NCBI RefSeq assembly: GCF_017742995.1
Contig: NZ_CP072425.1
Location: 3,348,001 to 3,412,000 of the forward strand
Direction: 5' to 3'
DNA from: Pseudoalteromonas viridis
Lineage (GTDB): Bacteria; Pseudomonadota; Gammaproteobacteria; Enterobacterales; Alteromonadaceae
DNA: 64,000 nt
Made by a program: the position numbers and the translations under genes. Below are positions 25,046 to 34,294 of the stretch, one piece after another; position 1 is the stretch's first letter, and each line of letters starts with the position of its first letter. The notes beneath the pieces were generated by a model. That model saw only the letters and a list, made by a program, of their open reading frames with translations, was not told the origin of the DNA and did no database searches.

Positions 25046-27835
25046 ATGAAAAATACTCTACCTTCCGTGATATCCAAAGCCTGTGCTGGCGTTGCCATGG
25101 CACTTGGTGTGTTAAGTGCACCTGCGTTTGCCAATACCTTGCAAGGTGAACTGACCGATCAACAAAACAAAGCCCGTTTTGAAGGCGCTAAAGTCATCAT
25201 CAAGGAGTTGGGCCGCGAAGTCAGCTCTGAGCGCAATGGTGAATTCAGGTTCATCAATCTACCGGCTGGCACGTATACGCTGGAAGTGCGTTACATTGGT
25301 GCGCAATCGGTTACCCAGCAAGTTGTGATTAAAGACAACCAGGTGACTCAAACACGAGTACAGCTCAGTGCTTATCAGGGGGAAATGGACAACATCATTG
25401 TCAAAGGGCAGCGTGCCGGGCAGGCAGGTGCCCTGAACAGACAAAAAAATGCCGATGGTATTAAATCTGTGGTCAGCGCAGACAGCATTGGTCAGTTACC
25501 GGATCAAAATGCTGCTGAAGCGCTGCAACGTTTACCGGGGTTGTTTATCGAGCGCGACCAGGGTGAAGGTCGCTTTGTGGGTATTCGGGGCATAGATCCG
25601 AACCTCAACAATGTGACCATTAATGGCGCTGCCGTGCCGTCTCCAGAGGGCGGTGTACGCAGCGTGGCGATGGACGTGCTGCCGAGTGAAATTATCCAGA
25701 GCCTGGAGGTCAGCAAAACGGTCACCCCCGATATGGATGCCAATGCCATTGGCGGCAGCATTGAAGTGAAAAGCTTAAGTGCCTTTGACCGTGAAGGCGA
25801 GAGCTACAGCTTTACGGTGCAGGGAGCCTACAATGAGCAGGTCGAGAAGAGCAGCCCGAAATTGTCGGCAAGTTACAGTGATATCTATGAGATAAGCAGC
25901 CAGACACAGCTGGGTGTTGCAACCGCGGTTTCCTGGTTCGAGCGCAAGTTTGGCTCGCATAATATGGAAACTGATGGTGGCTGGATGGCGCTTGAAATGG
26001 ACGATGCCAATACTGGAGAGGAAGTGGCATTTTTTGGTGCTGAGGAAATTGAGCAGCGTCACTACAGCATTACCCGAGAGCGACTGGGTGCTGCATTAAA
26101 CTTAGATCTGCATCAGGGGTTGTTCAACAAATATTACCTCAGAACTATGTACAGTGAGTTCTCAGACGATGAGTTTCGCCTGCGTAATGAGTACAAGTTT
26201 GATAAAGGCGAGTATCTGAGCGCACAATCCGGCGATACCATGGCCTATTTTAGCGGCGCAGAAATGGACCGGGACACCAAAGACCGCTACGAAGAACAAA
26301 GTATTCTGTCTTTAGTGGCTGGCGGTGAGCATCTGATCAGCGACTGGTTTATTGAATACAGTTTGGTGTACTCAAAATCAGATGAGCGAGAGCCAGAGCG
26401 CCTGGACATTGCCTTTGCCGGGGAAGACCTGATGCTGGGATATGCCAGCCTGGGCGATACTCCGGTACTGTCTCGTAGTGAGGCCGCGCATCAGTTAAGT
26501 GGTTTTGAACTGGATGAAATTGTTTACGAAAACAACCTCAGTGAAGACGAAGCAACCAGCTTTAAGCTGGATCTGAGCAAAGATCTGTTGATCGCGGGGC
26601 ATAACGCGGAACTAAAGTTTGGTGCTAAGTACCGCGACCGCGAAAAGTTTAATTCGGTTAATGCTGTGGTGTATGACGGCGGGTTTGATGATGTGACGGC
26701 TGAGCAGTTTAAAACGCCTGCACCAGAATACGATCCGGGTGATTTTGGTCCGGGTTTGTCGCAGCACGGGCTGCAAGCCTATTTTGCACAAAATCAGAGC
26801 AGCTTTGAGCGTAACGAACAGGAAACCAGCATCGAGTCAAAAGGGCGCAGTTACCGCTCTGATGAAACGGTCAGTGCTCTGTATGCGATGATCAATATTG
26901 ATTTTGGCAAACTCAATCTCATCACGGGTGTGCGGTATGAGGATACAGACTACACCACCAGAGGCTATAGGGTGGCCCTCGAAAAAGACAACCTGACAGA
27001 CAGTGAGCAAGTTAATATTACACCTTGGGAGGTGGATAAATCCTATGACCATTTACTGCCAAACCTGACCTTGCGTTACGAGCTGGCAGACGACCTGATC
27101 TCCCGCTTTGCTTATACCCAGACACTTGCTCGTCCCGGCTTTGAAGAAGCGGCTGCTTATCAGCTGCTGGAAAGTGAAACGGATGAAGACGATGGCCAGG
27201 TCGTGACTGAACGTGAAGGTGAGGTTGGTAACCCTGACCTTGACCCTTATGAGTCGCAAAACCTAGACCTGTCGATTGAGTACTACACCGGGAACATTGG
27301 CGTTATGTCAGCGGGTTTGTTCCACAAGCAAATCGACAACTTTATCACTGAGCAGGAAGTACAAGGGGAGCCTCAGTGGGCGGGCTATAAAAAAGTCATG
27401 CAATACGTCAACGGTGGCGAAGCGGATTTAACGGGGATTGAGCTGGCTTACAGCAAAAACTTCAAAAATGGCCTGATGTTTTCGGCAAACACCACCTTGA
27501 TAGATGCTGATGACAAGTTGACCCGTCAATCCGATACCGTGGCTAACCTGATGTTTGGCTATGAAGATAACGCACTCAGTGCTCGTATCAGCGGTAACTA
27601 CAAAAGTAAGGCTTACCTGAGCACAGAAAATGAGGCACGTGTTTATCAGGACGACCACATGCAGTTAGATTTGAGCGTGAAATACTACTTTACCGAGCAA
27701 ATGCAGCTGTATTTCAATGCCATTAACCTGACCGACGAACCGCTTTATATTTATCACGGTGAGCAAAAATATAACTTCCAGTATGAGCAATACGGCCGCT
27801 CGTTTGAGCTGGGCTTTACTTATACCTCATTTTAA
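25046..27835 (+). CDS. TonB-dependent receptor (Xanthomonas-Caulobacter type) with carboxypeptidase-like N-terminal domain
   Basis: The 929-residue protein has a signal peptide (about 1-29, ending FANT), a carboxypeptidase-regulatory-like domain (about 32-110), a plug domain (LPDQNAAEALQRLPGLFIERDQGEG, VGIRGIDPNLNNVTING, about 150-235) and a long beta-barrel ending in aromatic-Thr-Ser-Phe. The plug motifs are typical of the large TonB receptors first grouped from Xanthomonas and Caulobacter, which import carbohydrates and other bulky molecules. It is followed at 45 bases by a secreted phosphoesterase gene, suggesting uptake of a phosphorylated compound. The ligand is not known. Confidence 0.93.
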   Translation: MKNTLPSVISKACAGVAMALGVLSAPAFANTLQGELTDQQNKARFEGAKVIIKELGREVSSERNGEFRFINLPAGTYTLEVRYIGAQSVTQQVVIKDNQVTQTRVQLSAYQGEMDNIIVKGQRAGQAGALNRQKNADGIKSVVSADSIGQLPDQNAAEALQRLPGLFIERDQGEGRFVGIRGIDPNLNNVTINGAAVPSPEGGVRSVAMDVLPSEIIQSLEVSKTVTPDMDANAIGGSIEVKSLSAFDREGESYSFTVQGAYNEQVEKSSPKLSASYSDIYEISSQTQLGVATAVSWFERKFGSHNMETDGGWMALEMDDANTGEEVAFFGAEEIEQRHYSITRERLGAALNLDLHQGLFNKYYLRTMYSEFSDDEFRLRNEYKFDKGEYLSAQSGDTMAYFSGAEMDRDTKDRYEEQSILSLVAGGEHLISDWFIEYSLVYSKSDEREPERLDIAFAGEDLMLGYASLGDTPVLSRSEAAHQLSGFELDEIVYENNLSEDEATSFKLDLSKDLLIAGHNAELKFGAKYRDREKFNSVNAVVYDGGFDDVTAEQFKTPAPEYDPGDFGPGLSQHGLQAYFAQNQSSFERNEQETSIESKGRSYRSDETVSALYAMINIDFGKLNLITGVRYEDTDYTTRGYRVALEKDNLTDSEQVNITPWEVDKSYDHLLPNLTLRYELADDLISRFAYTQTLARPGFEEAAAYQLLESETDEDDGQVVTEREGEVGNPDLDPYESQNLDLSIEYYTGNIGVMSAGLFHKQIDNFITEQEVQGEPQWAGYKKVMQYVNGGEADLTGIELAYSKNFKNGLMFSANTTLIDADDKLTRQSDTVANLMFGYEDNALSARISGNYKSKAYLSTENEARVYQDDHMQLDLSVKYYFTEQMQLYFNAINLTDEPLYIYHGEQKYNFQYEQYGRSFELGFTYTSF

Positions 27836-27880
27836 ACTTGGCCGGAGTGTGCCGGGGTAACCCGGCACTGCGTATACCTT

Positions 27881-29146
27881 ATGACTTTTAAACCACTTGT
27901 TCTTTGCTGCCTGAGCGTGCTTTGCGGCTCAGCGATGTCGGCTGACACTATTTCTTTCCTGGCCTTTGGCGATGGCGGCTATCATCCCGATTACCCAAAA
28001 CTAAAACATATCGAAAAGCCAAAAAATAAGGCGCAGTTTATTGCCGCTGAAAAAGCCGACTGGCTGCAAGAACACCGTCCGCTTGATGAGTTTAATCATG
28101 CGCCGATCTACGTTTATCCTGATACTGACATTGCCACAGAGCAGACCGGGGCGATTGCCACGGGTAAGGCTATGGCAACCTTGTGTCAGCAAAAGCGCTG
28201 TGACTTTGCCATTCAGCTGGGCGATAACATTTACCCCGACGGGGCGGGTGCCAACGATGGTAAAGACGATCAACAACGTATGAATGATTTGATCTTAAAA
28301 CCACTTCAGCCTTTATTTGCCCAACAGCCTGATCTGGTTGTGTATTCTGCGCTGGGCAACCACGACTGGAAAACCTCGCGCAAAGGGGTCAAGTTACAAA
28401 CTGAATGGATGGCAAAGCAGCCAAACTTTACCATGTCGCTCCAGGGCTACTACAGCTACACAATAGGTGAGCCGGGCAATGATGTTGAGCTGTTCGTACT
28501 GGATACCAATATGCTGCTTTCAGGCCAGCACTACTACGAGGTGCCATTACGGCCCGATGGCAGCGAGCAGGGGTTGGCCAGTGCACTGGCATCCGGCCAG
28601 GCTGAGGTAGAAGACATTGAGCGTCATGAAGTGCCCGTTAACGGTGAGGATCATCGTCAGCTGGCATGGCTGGCCGACGGGCTGAAAAACTCCAAAGCAA
28701 AATGGAAACTGGTGTACGGACACCATATATTGTGGTCGATTGGCGGCACTAAATATGACGAAGGCCATGTGTTACGGCGGCTTATTTTACCTGAGCTGTG
28801 TCAGTATGCTGATGCGTACATTGCCGGGCATGAACATGATTTGGAATTACTGACGGATGATTGCAGCCGCATCATGCCGGGCAACACTAAACCTAAGCTT
28901 CCGCTGATCATCAGCGGCGCGGCTGCAAAAATGCGTGGCACTCATACGCCCTTTGCTCAGCAGCAAGAAAAGCGCTATCCGGAATACGATCTGGTGTGGT
29001 CGAAAAGTTTTATCTGGGGTTTTGCGCACATTGAATTAGATAACCAGCAAGACAGATTGAATGTGTCTTTTTATACCACGCCACATGATCGCAGTGGTCG
29101 GTTAGAAGCGGAGCAATCCTTTAGCTTTGCCAGGCGCGGCAACTAA
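27881..29146 (+). CDS. Secreted metallophosphoesterase (purple-acid-phosphatase-like)
   Basis: The 421-residue protein has a signal peptide (about 1-20, MSA|DT) and the metallophosphoesterase series FGDGG (about 30), LGDNIYPDG (about 113), ALGNHDW (about 155), YGHHILW and AGHEHDLEL, giving all expected dimetal ligands. It is expected to dephosphorylate organic phosphates in the periplasm or outside. It sits directly behind the TonB receptor gene and shares its terminator, so the two probably form one uptake unit. No PhoB site was seen. Confidence 0.9.
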   Translation: MTFKPLVLCCLSVLCGSAMSADTISFLAFGDGGYHPDYPKLKHIEKPKNKAQFIAAEKADWLQEHRPLDEFNHAPIYVYPDTDIATEQTGAIATGKAMATLCQQKRCDFAIQLGDNIYPDGAGANDGKDDQQRMNDLILKPLQPLFAQQPDLVVYSALGNHDWKTSRKGVKLQTEWMAKQPNFTMSLQGYYSYTIGEPGNDVELFVLDTNMLLSGQHYYEVPLRPDGSEQGLASALASGQAEVEDIERHEVPVNGEDHRQLAWLADGLKNSKAKWKLVYGHHILWSIGGTKYDEGHVLRRLILPELCQYADAYIAGHEHDLELLTDDCSRIMPGNTKPKLPLIISGAAAKMRGTHTPFAQQQEKRYPEYDLVWSKSFIWGFAHIELDNQQDRLNVSFYTTPHDRSGRLEAEQSFSFARRGN

Positions 29147-29163
29147 AGGGAACTCGAGTAAAG

Positions 29164-29207
29164 GCACGGCGTTTGGGTTGGCAGTTATCCTGATGCCGTG
29201 CTTTTTT
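29164..29207 (+). terminator. Rho-independent terminator after the phosphoesterase
   Basis: GCACGGC and GCCGTGC form a 7-bp stem closing a 24-base loop, followed by six T residues. Confidence 0.75.
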
Positions 29208-29336
29208 AGTCTGATCAAAAGTTCATGGCATTACGTATTGTGCACTATAGTTATACTCACACGCAGATATCGTAAATACCTGATAGAACCCTAGTTCGGG
29301 TTACGTATCTTAGATTAAATAAGAGTCGAGTTGCCA

Positions 29337-30464
29337 ATGAATACCCATGATCCTTCAATGGAAGAAACCTTGTTCTTCGGTCAGCTAATGGAGAGCTCCT
29401 CTCCAATTGAATTACTCAAACAAATCCTGATGAATTCTCAGCACGCCATTGTGGTAACAGATGCAGATCGAGACCATGGTTATCGCGTTGTGTACGCAAA
29501 TCAGGTGTTCTGCAGACAAACCGGATATGAGCTTGCTGAACTGATAGGGCAGTCGACGTCAATATTACAGGGTCCAAAGAGTAACCGCAGGGTACTGGCC
29601 CGTCTCAGCCCGGCGCTAGAAAAAAACGGCTATTTTTACGGCTCATCGGTGAACTATCGTAAAGACGGCTCCATGTATCCGGTAGAGTGGAACATCTCGG
29701 CGATAACCAACGACGCAGGTGAGGTCACTGATTATATTTCATTACAGAAAGATCTGACCAACATGCGTCGCCTGGTCAGGCAAATTCGCGACTCTACTGA
29801 AGTGTTCAAACAGTTTTATCTGGATTCTTTGGGTAAAGGAAGCCGCTTTGGCAGCGGCTCTGATTCGGTGCTCAGAGCACTAAAAAGAAGTGCTAAATTG
29901 CTCAACGGCAGATTGAAACTGAAAGACAATGTTGAACTTTTTCAGGACGCCTTTCCTTATCAGGAGCCGGAAGAAGACAAGTTTGAAGAACTGTTTTTTG
30001 ACCTGGATGAAGCGTCCGCAGGTGAGGCCGATCAACGCCTTAACAAACAGGCGCTGAGTGCAGAGGAGTTTTGGGCAGACAGTCCCATTGAAGAAGATGA
30101 TGTTGAGTCAATCGTCGGTGCACTGGGTGAACTGGAATCTGAAACGGGCCTCATAGAGCTCAATGGGTATTCAGAGGCGCGCTTTAAAAATGTTGCCAGG
30201 CTATACAAAGAGCTCGCTAACACCCTCTATTTTTGTATTGAATTCAACGATGGTGCCTTGATGATAGACGAGGTTGCTGAACGCCTTGACGCTCAGGCTA
30301 CGAACTCTTCGTTTCCAATCGAATTCTTGCTGATGTTTAACAAGGATATCAGTAGCTGGCTGAATGAGGTTTTTGTAGAGAAGCAAGCCGATAACGTCTT
30401 TGCGGGTGAAAGCAATGCCATTATGGCAGGGGAGCAGCTGCTGTCTTTGATTGGCAAGGAATAG
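29337..30464 (+). CDS. LOV-like PAS domain protein lacking the photoactive cysteine
   Basis: From ATG 29337 the product has 375 residues. A PAS domain (about 28-140) has the LOV look: VVYANQVFCRQTGYE, GQSTSILQGPKSN and NYRKDGSMYPVEWNISAI. In photoactive LOV domains the second motif is GxNCRFLQ; here Thr replaces the flavin-binding Cys. The rest (about 160-375) is acidic and helical with no recognised output domain, so how it signals is unclear. It stands alone between terminated units. It may bind flavin or another ligand without LOV photochemistry. Confidence 0.82.
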   Translation: MNTHDPSMEETLFFGQLMESSSPIELLKQILMNSQHAIVVTDADRDHGYRVVYANQVFCRQTGYELAELIGQSTSILQGPKSNRRVLARLSPALEKNGYFYGSSVNYRKDGSMYPVEWNISAITNDAGEVTDYISLQKDLTNMRRLVRQIRDSTEVFKQFYLDSLGKGSRFGSGSDSVLRALKRSAKLLNGRLKLKDNVELFQDAFPYQEPEEDKFEELFFDLDEASAGEADQRLNKQALSAEEFWADSPIEEDDVESIVGALGELESETGLIELNGYSEARFKNVARLYKELANTLYFCIEFNDGALMIDEVAERLDAQATNSSFPIEFLLMFNKDISSWLNEVFVEKQADNVFAGESNAIMAGEQLLSLIGKE

Positions 30465-30487
30465 GCGATAAATTAACCACTCATCAC

Positions 30488-30502
30488 TTGCCATTGTGGA
30501 AA
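30488..30502. promoter_or_regulatory. Imperfect operator upstream of the TM/winged-helix pair
   Basis: This site matches the perfect palindrome at 30521-30535 in 12 of 15 positions and lies 33 bases upstream of it, about three helical turns, as expected for paired regulator sites. Confidence 0.5.
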
Positions 30503-30520
30503 GTCAATGTTAGTCTTTAG

Positions 30521-30535
30521 TTTCCATAATGGAAA
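30521..30535. promoter_or_regulatory. Perfect 15-bp palindromic operator
   Basis: TTTCCAT-A-ATGGAAA is a perfect inverted repeat 14 bases before the chosen start of the membrane protein gene. With its partner at 30488 it is a probable operator of the winged-helix regulator encoded downstream. Confidence 0.62.
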
Positions 30536-30549
30536 GTAAAGGAATGACA

Positions 30550-31032
30550 ATGAATAAAGACACTAAAGCAGATGTAGACGCAGCAAGGGCAGCCCTGGCG
30601 CTGTCGGGCAAGGCGAAACGACAGGCACTTGTTTTACTCAGGCCGCCCATTTGGCTGAATGGAATAATAAGCTTACTGGCCGCAGCCGCTACCATTACCA
30701 GTGCACAGGCCAGTCAGAGCAGTCTCTGGACTTTCTTTGCGCTTAGTACTTCAGTCGCCTTGATAGCTCTGGTAGTGGGCTGGTCCTGTTATCTCAAGCT
30801 TTCGGGTGTTAGCGTAAAAAGCCCGCTTGGCCACAACTCTAAAAGTACCGCCCGTTACCTTGCACTGGCTCTGCTCAGCGCATTTATCGTCCTGTTGGGG
30901 TACCACCAAACACAACAAGGGAGCTGGCAATTTGCTTATCTGGCGGGCTTGCTGATTGGGATTTTGAGTAGTGTAGGGTTACACAAGTTACCTGCAGGCG
31001 AGTGGATATCACAGGACAAAGATAATGACTAA
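30550..31032 (+). CDS. Hypothetical membrane protein
   Basis: The 160-residue product has about four membrane segments after a charged N-terminus (DTKADVDAARAALALSGKAKRQ). ATG 30550 is chosen because AAAGGA lies six bases before it and because the first ATG at 30529 lies within the palindrome. The gene overlaps the winged-helix regulator gene by 8 bases. Membrane protein plus small winged-helix regulator is a recurrent gene pair in proteobacteria, but the job of the membrane partner is unknown. Confidence 0.75.
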   Translation: MNKDTKADVDAARAALALSGKAKRQALVLLRPPIWLNGIISLLAAAATITSAQASQSSLWTFFALSTSVALIALVVGWSCYLKLSGVSVKSPLGHNSKSTARYLALALLSAFIVLLGYHQTQQGSWQFAYLAGLLIGILSSVGLHKLPAGEWISQDKDND

Positions 31033-31312
31033 AGCGTGTTTTGATCCGCTGATCCATGCTCATAACCGGTTACAGATCTGCGCCTTGCTTGAAAGCGTTG
31101 CTGAAATGGAGTTTTCTGTTGTGAAAACACAGCTTTCGGTCAGCGATTCGGTGCTATCCAAGCACGTCAAAGCACTGGAGCAGGCCGGCTATATAACGCT
31201 AAGCAAACGTACCAGTCTGGCTCGCCAGCGTACCTGGTTGTCTCTAACCCGTGATGGAGAACTTGCTTATCTGGGTCATGTAGCGGCGCTGCGGGAGATT
31301 GTTGGTCTTTAA
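31025..31312 (+). CDS. Winged-helix transcriptional regulator (HTH_34 type)
   Basis: The 95-residue protein is a single winged-helix domain. LQICALLESVAEMEFSVVKTQLSVSDSVLSKHVKALEQAGYI (about 15-56) is the helix-turn-helix and the RQRTWLSLT segment is the wing. It fits the small MarR/ArsR-related regulators with only a DNA-binding domain. The gene is translationally coupled to the membrane protein and probably autoregulates through the palindromes at 30488 and 30521. Confidence 0.88.
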   Translation: MTKACFDPLIHAHNRLQICALLESVAEMEFSVVKTQLSVSDSVLSKHVKALEQAGYITLSKRTSLARQRTWLSLTRDGELAYLGHVAALREIVGL

Positions 31313-31351
31313 AAGCGCCCGGTAGCTAAGCGTTGAGTTAGTCGGTTAATA

Positions 31352-31945
31352 TCAACCAGATGACAGGTTCAACTGCATTGTTGTTGAGCCTGAAAAACCG
31401 AGTAACCAGTTTAAATAGGGAAAGTGCTCTGTTTTTACGGCGACAAACCCTTTAGCTTCATAGAGTTTTCTTGCCCTGGCATTACGGTCTATCACATCCA
31501 GGCGGACGGACGAATACTTGTGTCTCTGGGCATGCGTAACAATGCAGTCCAATAACTGAGTGCCTATACCCTGACCACGGTAGGCCTTCTGAACGGCTAT
31601 CCCGTCCATAACCAGTTCATTCAAATCGGGCTGGCGTTCATACAGGCTGAACAGCAGGCCGGCACGTATACCACCCGGTATACCCAAATGTTTAATTAAC
31701 CCGGTTATACCCAGGCCGCTTGTCAACGCACCATGGCCATCACTAAATCCCGCGATCCCAATCGGCGTATCATTATGCAGTGCGACGAACGAGTACCTGG
31801 GTATAAAACAATTCTGCAGAATGGTAAGTCGCTTTGCTTTGTCGGGGATGGCATGAGAAAACTTACTGCCAAATGCTTGGTCGTAGAGTTTAGCAATTGA
31901 CTGAGCGTGTTTGATGTCCCATCCTCGTTCAAATTTGACTGTCAC
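31352..31945 (-). CDS. GNAT family N-acetyltransferase
   Basis: The GTG start at 31945 has AGGGAG eight bases upstream and gives 197 residues; the longer reading adds 24 residues without GNAT similarity. The acetyl-CoA-binding motif A is VQKAYRGQGIGTQLLD (about 120-135), followed by LDVIDRNARARKLYEAKGF, typical of GNATs. The substrate is unknown. Confidence 0.88.
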   Translation of the reverse strand: MTVKFERGWDIKHAQSIAKLYDQAFGSKFSHAIPDKAKRLTILQNCFIPRYSFVALHNDTPIGIAGFSDGHGALTSGLGITGLIKHLGIPGGIRAGLLFSLYERQPDLNELVMDGIAVQKAYRGQGIGTQLLDCIVTHAQRHKYSSVRLDVIDRNARARKLYEAKGFVAVKTEHFPYLNWLLGFSGSTTMQLNLSSG

Positions 31946-32087
31946 GAGGTCACTCCCTTTTATATAAATCAGCTGATACAGACAATGAGACAGCAGGTTG
32001 GCTTGTTTGCAATACAAAAATGAGGGAGCTGAAGACTTGATGAGTTCACACTCGCTGAGTTCACACTCCCTTGGTTAAAAACCAGGC

Positions 32088-32561
32088 TTATAGTTTTTCC
32101 AGGATCACTTCTGCTTTGCTGACCTCAAAGGTTTTAGGCGCTTCAACCAGTAGGGTTGTAACAACACCATTGTCGACTATCATGGCATAGCGCTGTGAGC
32201 GGATCCCGCCGAATCCCTCTGTGTCCATTTCCAACCCAAGGGCTTTGGTAAAACTGGCGTCGCCATCACCCAGCATCATTATTTCGCTGGCATTGTGTGC
32301 CTCTCCCCAGGCTTTCATCACGAAAGCATCATTCACAGACACACACGCGATGATATCCACGCCTTTGGCTTTGATTTTATCGGCCAGTGTTACGAAGCCC
32401 GGTAAATGAGCCGCAGAGCAGGTCGGCGTGAAAGCACCGGGGACCGCAAACAGGACGACTTTCTTGCCTGCGAACAGGGTGTCGCTTTGGTGTGTCACCA
32501 TGCCATCTGCAGTCAGTTCACTTAATGTTGCTTGGGGTAAGGCTTGTCCTTGTTCAATCAT
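32088..32561 (-). CDS. Peroxiredoxin, Prx5 type
   Basis: ATG 32561 has GAGGAAA upstream and gives 157 residues. The peroxidatic site PGAFTPTCSAAHLPGF (Cys at about 45) and GFGGIRSQRYAMIVDNGVV near the end are diagnostic of Prx5-type peroxiredoxins, which reduce peroxides using glutathione/glutaredoxin or thioredoxin. No fused glutaredoxin is present. It lies alone, so control cannot be read from context. Confidence 0.93.
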   Translation of the reverse strand: MIEQGQALPQATLSELTADGMVTHQSDTLFAGKKVVLFAVPGAFTPTCSAAHLPGFVTLADKIKAKGVDIIACVSVNDAFVMKAWGEAHNASEIMMLGDGDASFTKALGLEMDTEGFGGIRSQRYAMIVDNGVVTTLLVEAPKTFEVSKAEVILEKL

Positions 32562-32719
32562 GATTTTCCTCAATTGGATGTTATGAGATTTACCCTATTT
32601 TAGACATAAAACCTCAGTTTAAACACAGACAAAACGCAAGGTTAATCGATGTTTTTATAAATATGTTTGATTTAACATAAGTAGCCTGAATGACTCAGGC
32701 TACCAGCAGTTTTGGCAGG

Positions 32720-34015
32720 CTACTTACTTGAACCATGTATGTAGTTAAAGATATGACTTACGCCGGCATTCTCAGTTGGGCCCGAGTACGCATGGCAATC
32801 AAAGCAGTTTGTTGCAGGTGTGAGATTTTCAGGGCCTGTATAGGTCACTTCCTTAAACTTGCGTCCTTGCTGGGCATTGGTTTCCATGGTGGTGTTGGCA
32901 AGCTGAATAGAGCCGCGTTGATTATCGCGATTGCTGGAGGGCAGGGCCACATCATTCAGCCACAGTCCACCAACCAACTCATACTTGGCCAGCACTCGTA
33001 ATGAATTATAAGTAGGCATGCGCTTGAACACTTTGTTCAGCTGCTCGTTAAGCGAGATAATATTAGCCCGGTTGTGCTCGGCCTGGTTATCACCTTCAGC
33101 AGTGCCTTGCGCGTATACCTGACAAACCTCAGTCGGAGGGCCTTCAAGTGGTGAATCGCCTTTCGAGCCTGGATCTAAGGTTTGATTAAAGTTACAACCC
33201 GTGGCCGGATAAGGTAAGGATGCTGTGCATTGCTCGCTGGCAAAGCTCCAGTCCGAGATGGACTGATTTGCTTTTTGACAATCCGGTGCATTGTATTTGT
33301 GCTCAAAGGTGGCCCAGATAAACTCAGGGTGACTCGGGGTACTAATCACTAAATGAAAGCCAACCATGCCATACACTTCATCGGCATCCAGTTCGCCATT
33401 ATTATTGGTATCGGAGCGCACCCAAACATAGTTTGGTTTGTCTTTTTCACTGATCTTGCGCCAGGATGTCTTTATTTCGGTTGTACCCGCAGGCAGCGTT
33501 GCTGAGCCTTGAGCGACATCACACATGCCGCGATCAAAACGGGTTTCATACAATACAATATTACCGTTCTGGTCGTACAATACGGCATTGTTTAGAGCCT
33601 GGTTCATCTCATGGGGTGCAGTGAAATCTTCCTTTGTTGTATGCGGGTCTTTGGGGCCTCTGACAAACAGTTTAGACTGCAAGGTATTGGGAGCACAGGA
33701 ATCCTGACCACCACCAATATAGATGGCATAGCGGTCTTCGTTTAAAAAAGTACGCTCTTTACCATCGGGCGCATTCAATAAAGAAATAAACCATTGCCAG
33801 GAAAACTGGTAAAACTGACACAAATTCTGCCCGCCGCCTGGAATTTCACTGGGTGGATTATTTGGGTTAGTGACCCAATTTATATTAGCCGGGCAAAACA
33901 TCGGGTCCTGGCTGGAGGCGGTGTTACCTGGATCAGAAGAGCCTGAAGGGTCACTCGAGCAGGCCAGTAATGTAGTAATGGCTGCACTGAGCAGAGAAAG
34001 CTTTAGGGGGTGCAT
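32720..34015 (-). CDS. Lipoprotein with a single C-terminal CxxCH haem motif
   Basis: ATG 34015 (AAGGAA upstream) gives a 431-residue protein with a lipoprotein signal (LLACSSD, lipidated Cys about 19) followed by a Ser/Gly/Asp-rich linker. The body contains WQWFISLLNAP, a DTNNNGELDADE segment resembling a calcium loop, and near the C-terminus NCFDCHAYSG, one CxxCH covalent haem site. One haem in a large envelope-anchored protein suggests an electron-transfer or oxidoreductase role. It resembles uncharacterised mono-haem proteins of marine gammaproteobacteria; no function is claimed. Confidence 0.75.
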   Translation of the reverse strand: MHPLKLSLLSAAITTLLACSSDPSGSSDPGNTASSQDPMFCPANINWVTNPNNPPSEIPGGGQNLCQFYQFSWQWFISLLNAPDGKERTFLNEDRYAIYIGGGQDSCAPNTLQSKLFVRGPKDPHTTKEDFTAPHEMNQALNNAVLYDQNGNIVLYETRFDRGMCDVAQGSATLPAGTTEIKTSWRKISEKDKPNYVWVRSDTNNNGELDADEVYGMVGFHLVISTPSHPEFIWATFEHKYNAPDCQKANQSISDWSFASEQCTASLPYPATGCNFNQTLDPGSKGDSPLEGPPTEVCQVYAQGTAEGDNQAEHNRANIISLNEQLNKVFKRMPTYNSLRVLAKYELVGGLWLNDVALPSSNRDNQRGSIQLANTTMETNAQQGRKFKEVTYTGPENLTPATNCFDCHAYSGPTENAGVSHIFNYIHGSSK

Positions 34016-34294
34016 AACAATTCCTTTCAAGATCGAGACGGTCTTGTTAACTGTAGAGCAAGTGTAAGAAGTTACCATTACCGGGGATTACAGCCGATGA
34101 TTCTTGTATGCTCAATTTATATGAACATGTAGGGGCCCTAGCACTAAAAACAGTTCTACATTTAAATGCTTGATTGCTTAATTCATAAAAAATGATAAGT
34201 TGCACCGTGAAGCAAAAAACCTTCGCTGGCAGGTCGCTCATTTGATGGTTGTGAAGATGAAATGGTCAATGTTGTATAGTACTAAGGGCAATTT

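Noticed and set aside
29337..29800. Blue-light LOV photoreceptor
   Set aside because: The photoactive Cys is replaced by Thr, so classical LOV photochemistry is excluded; only a LOV-like PAS domain is claimed.
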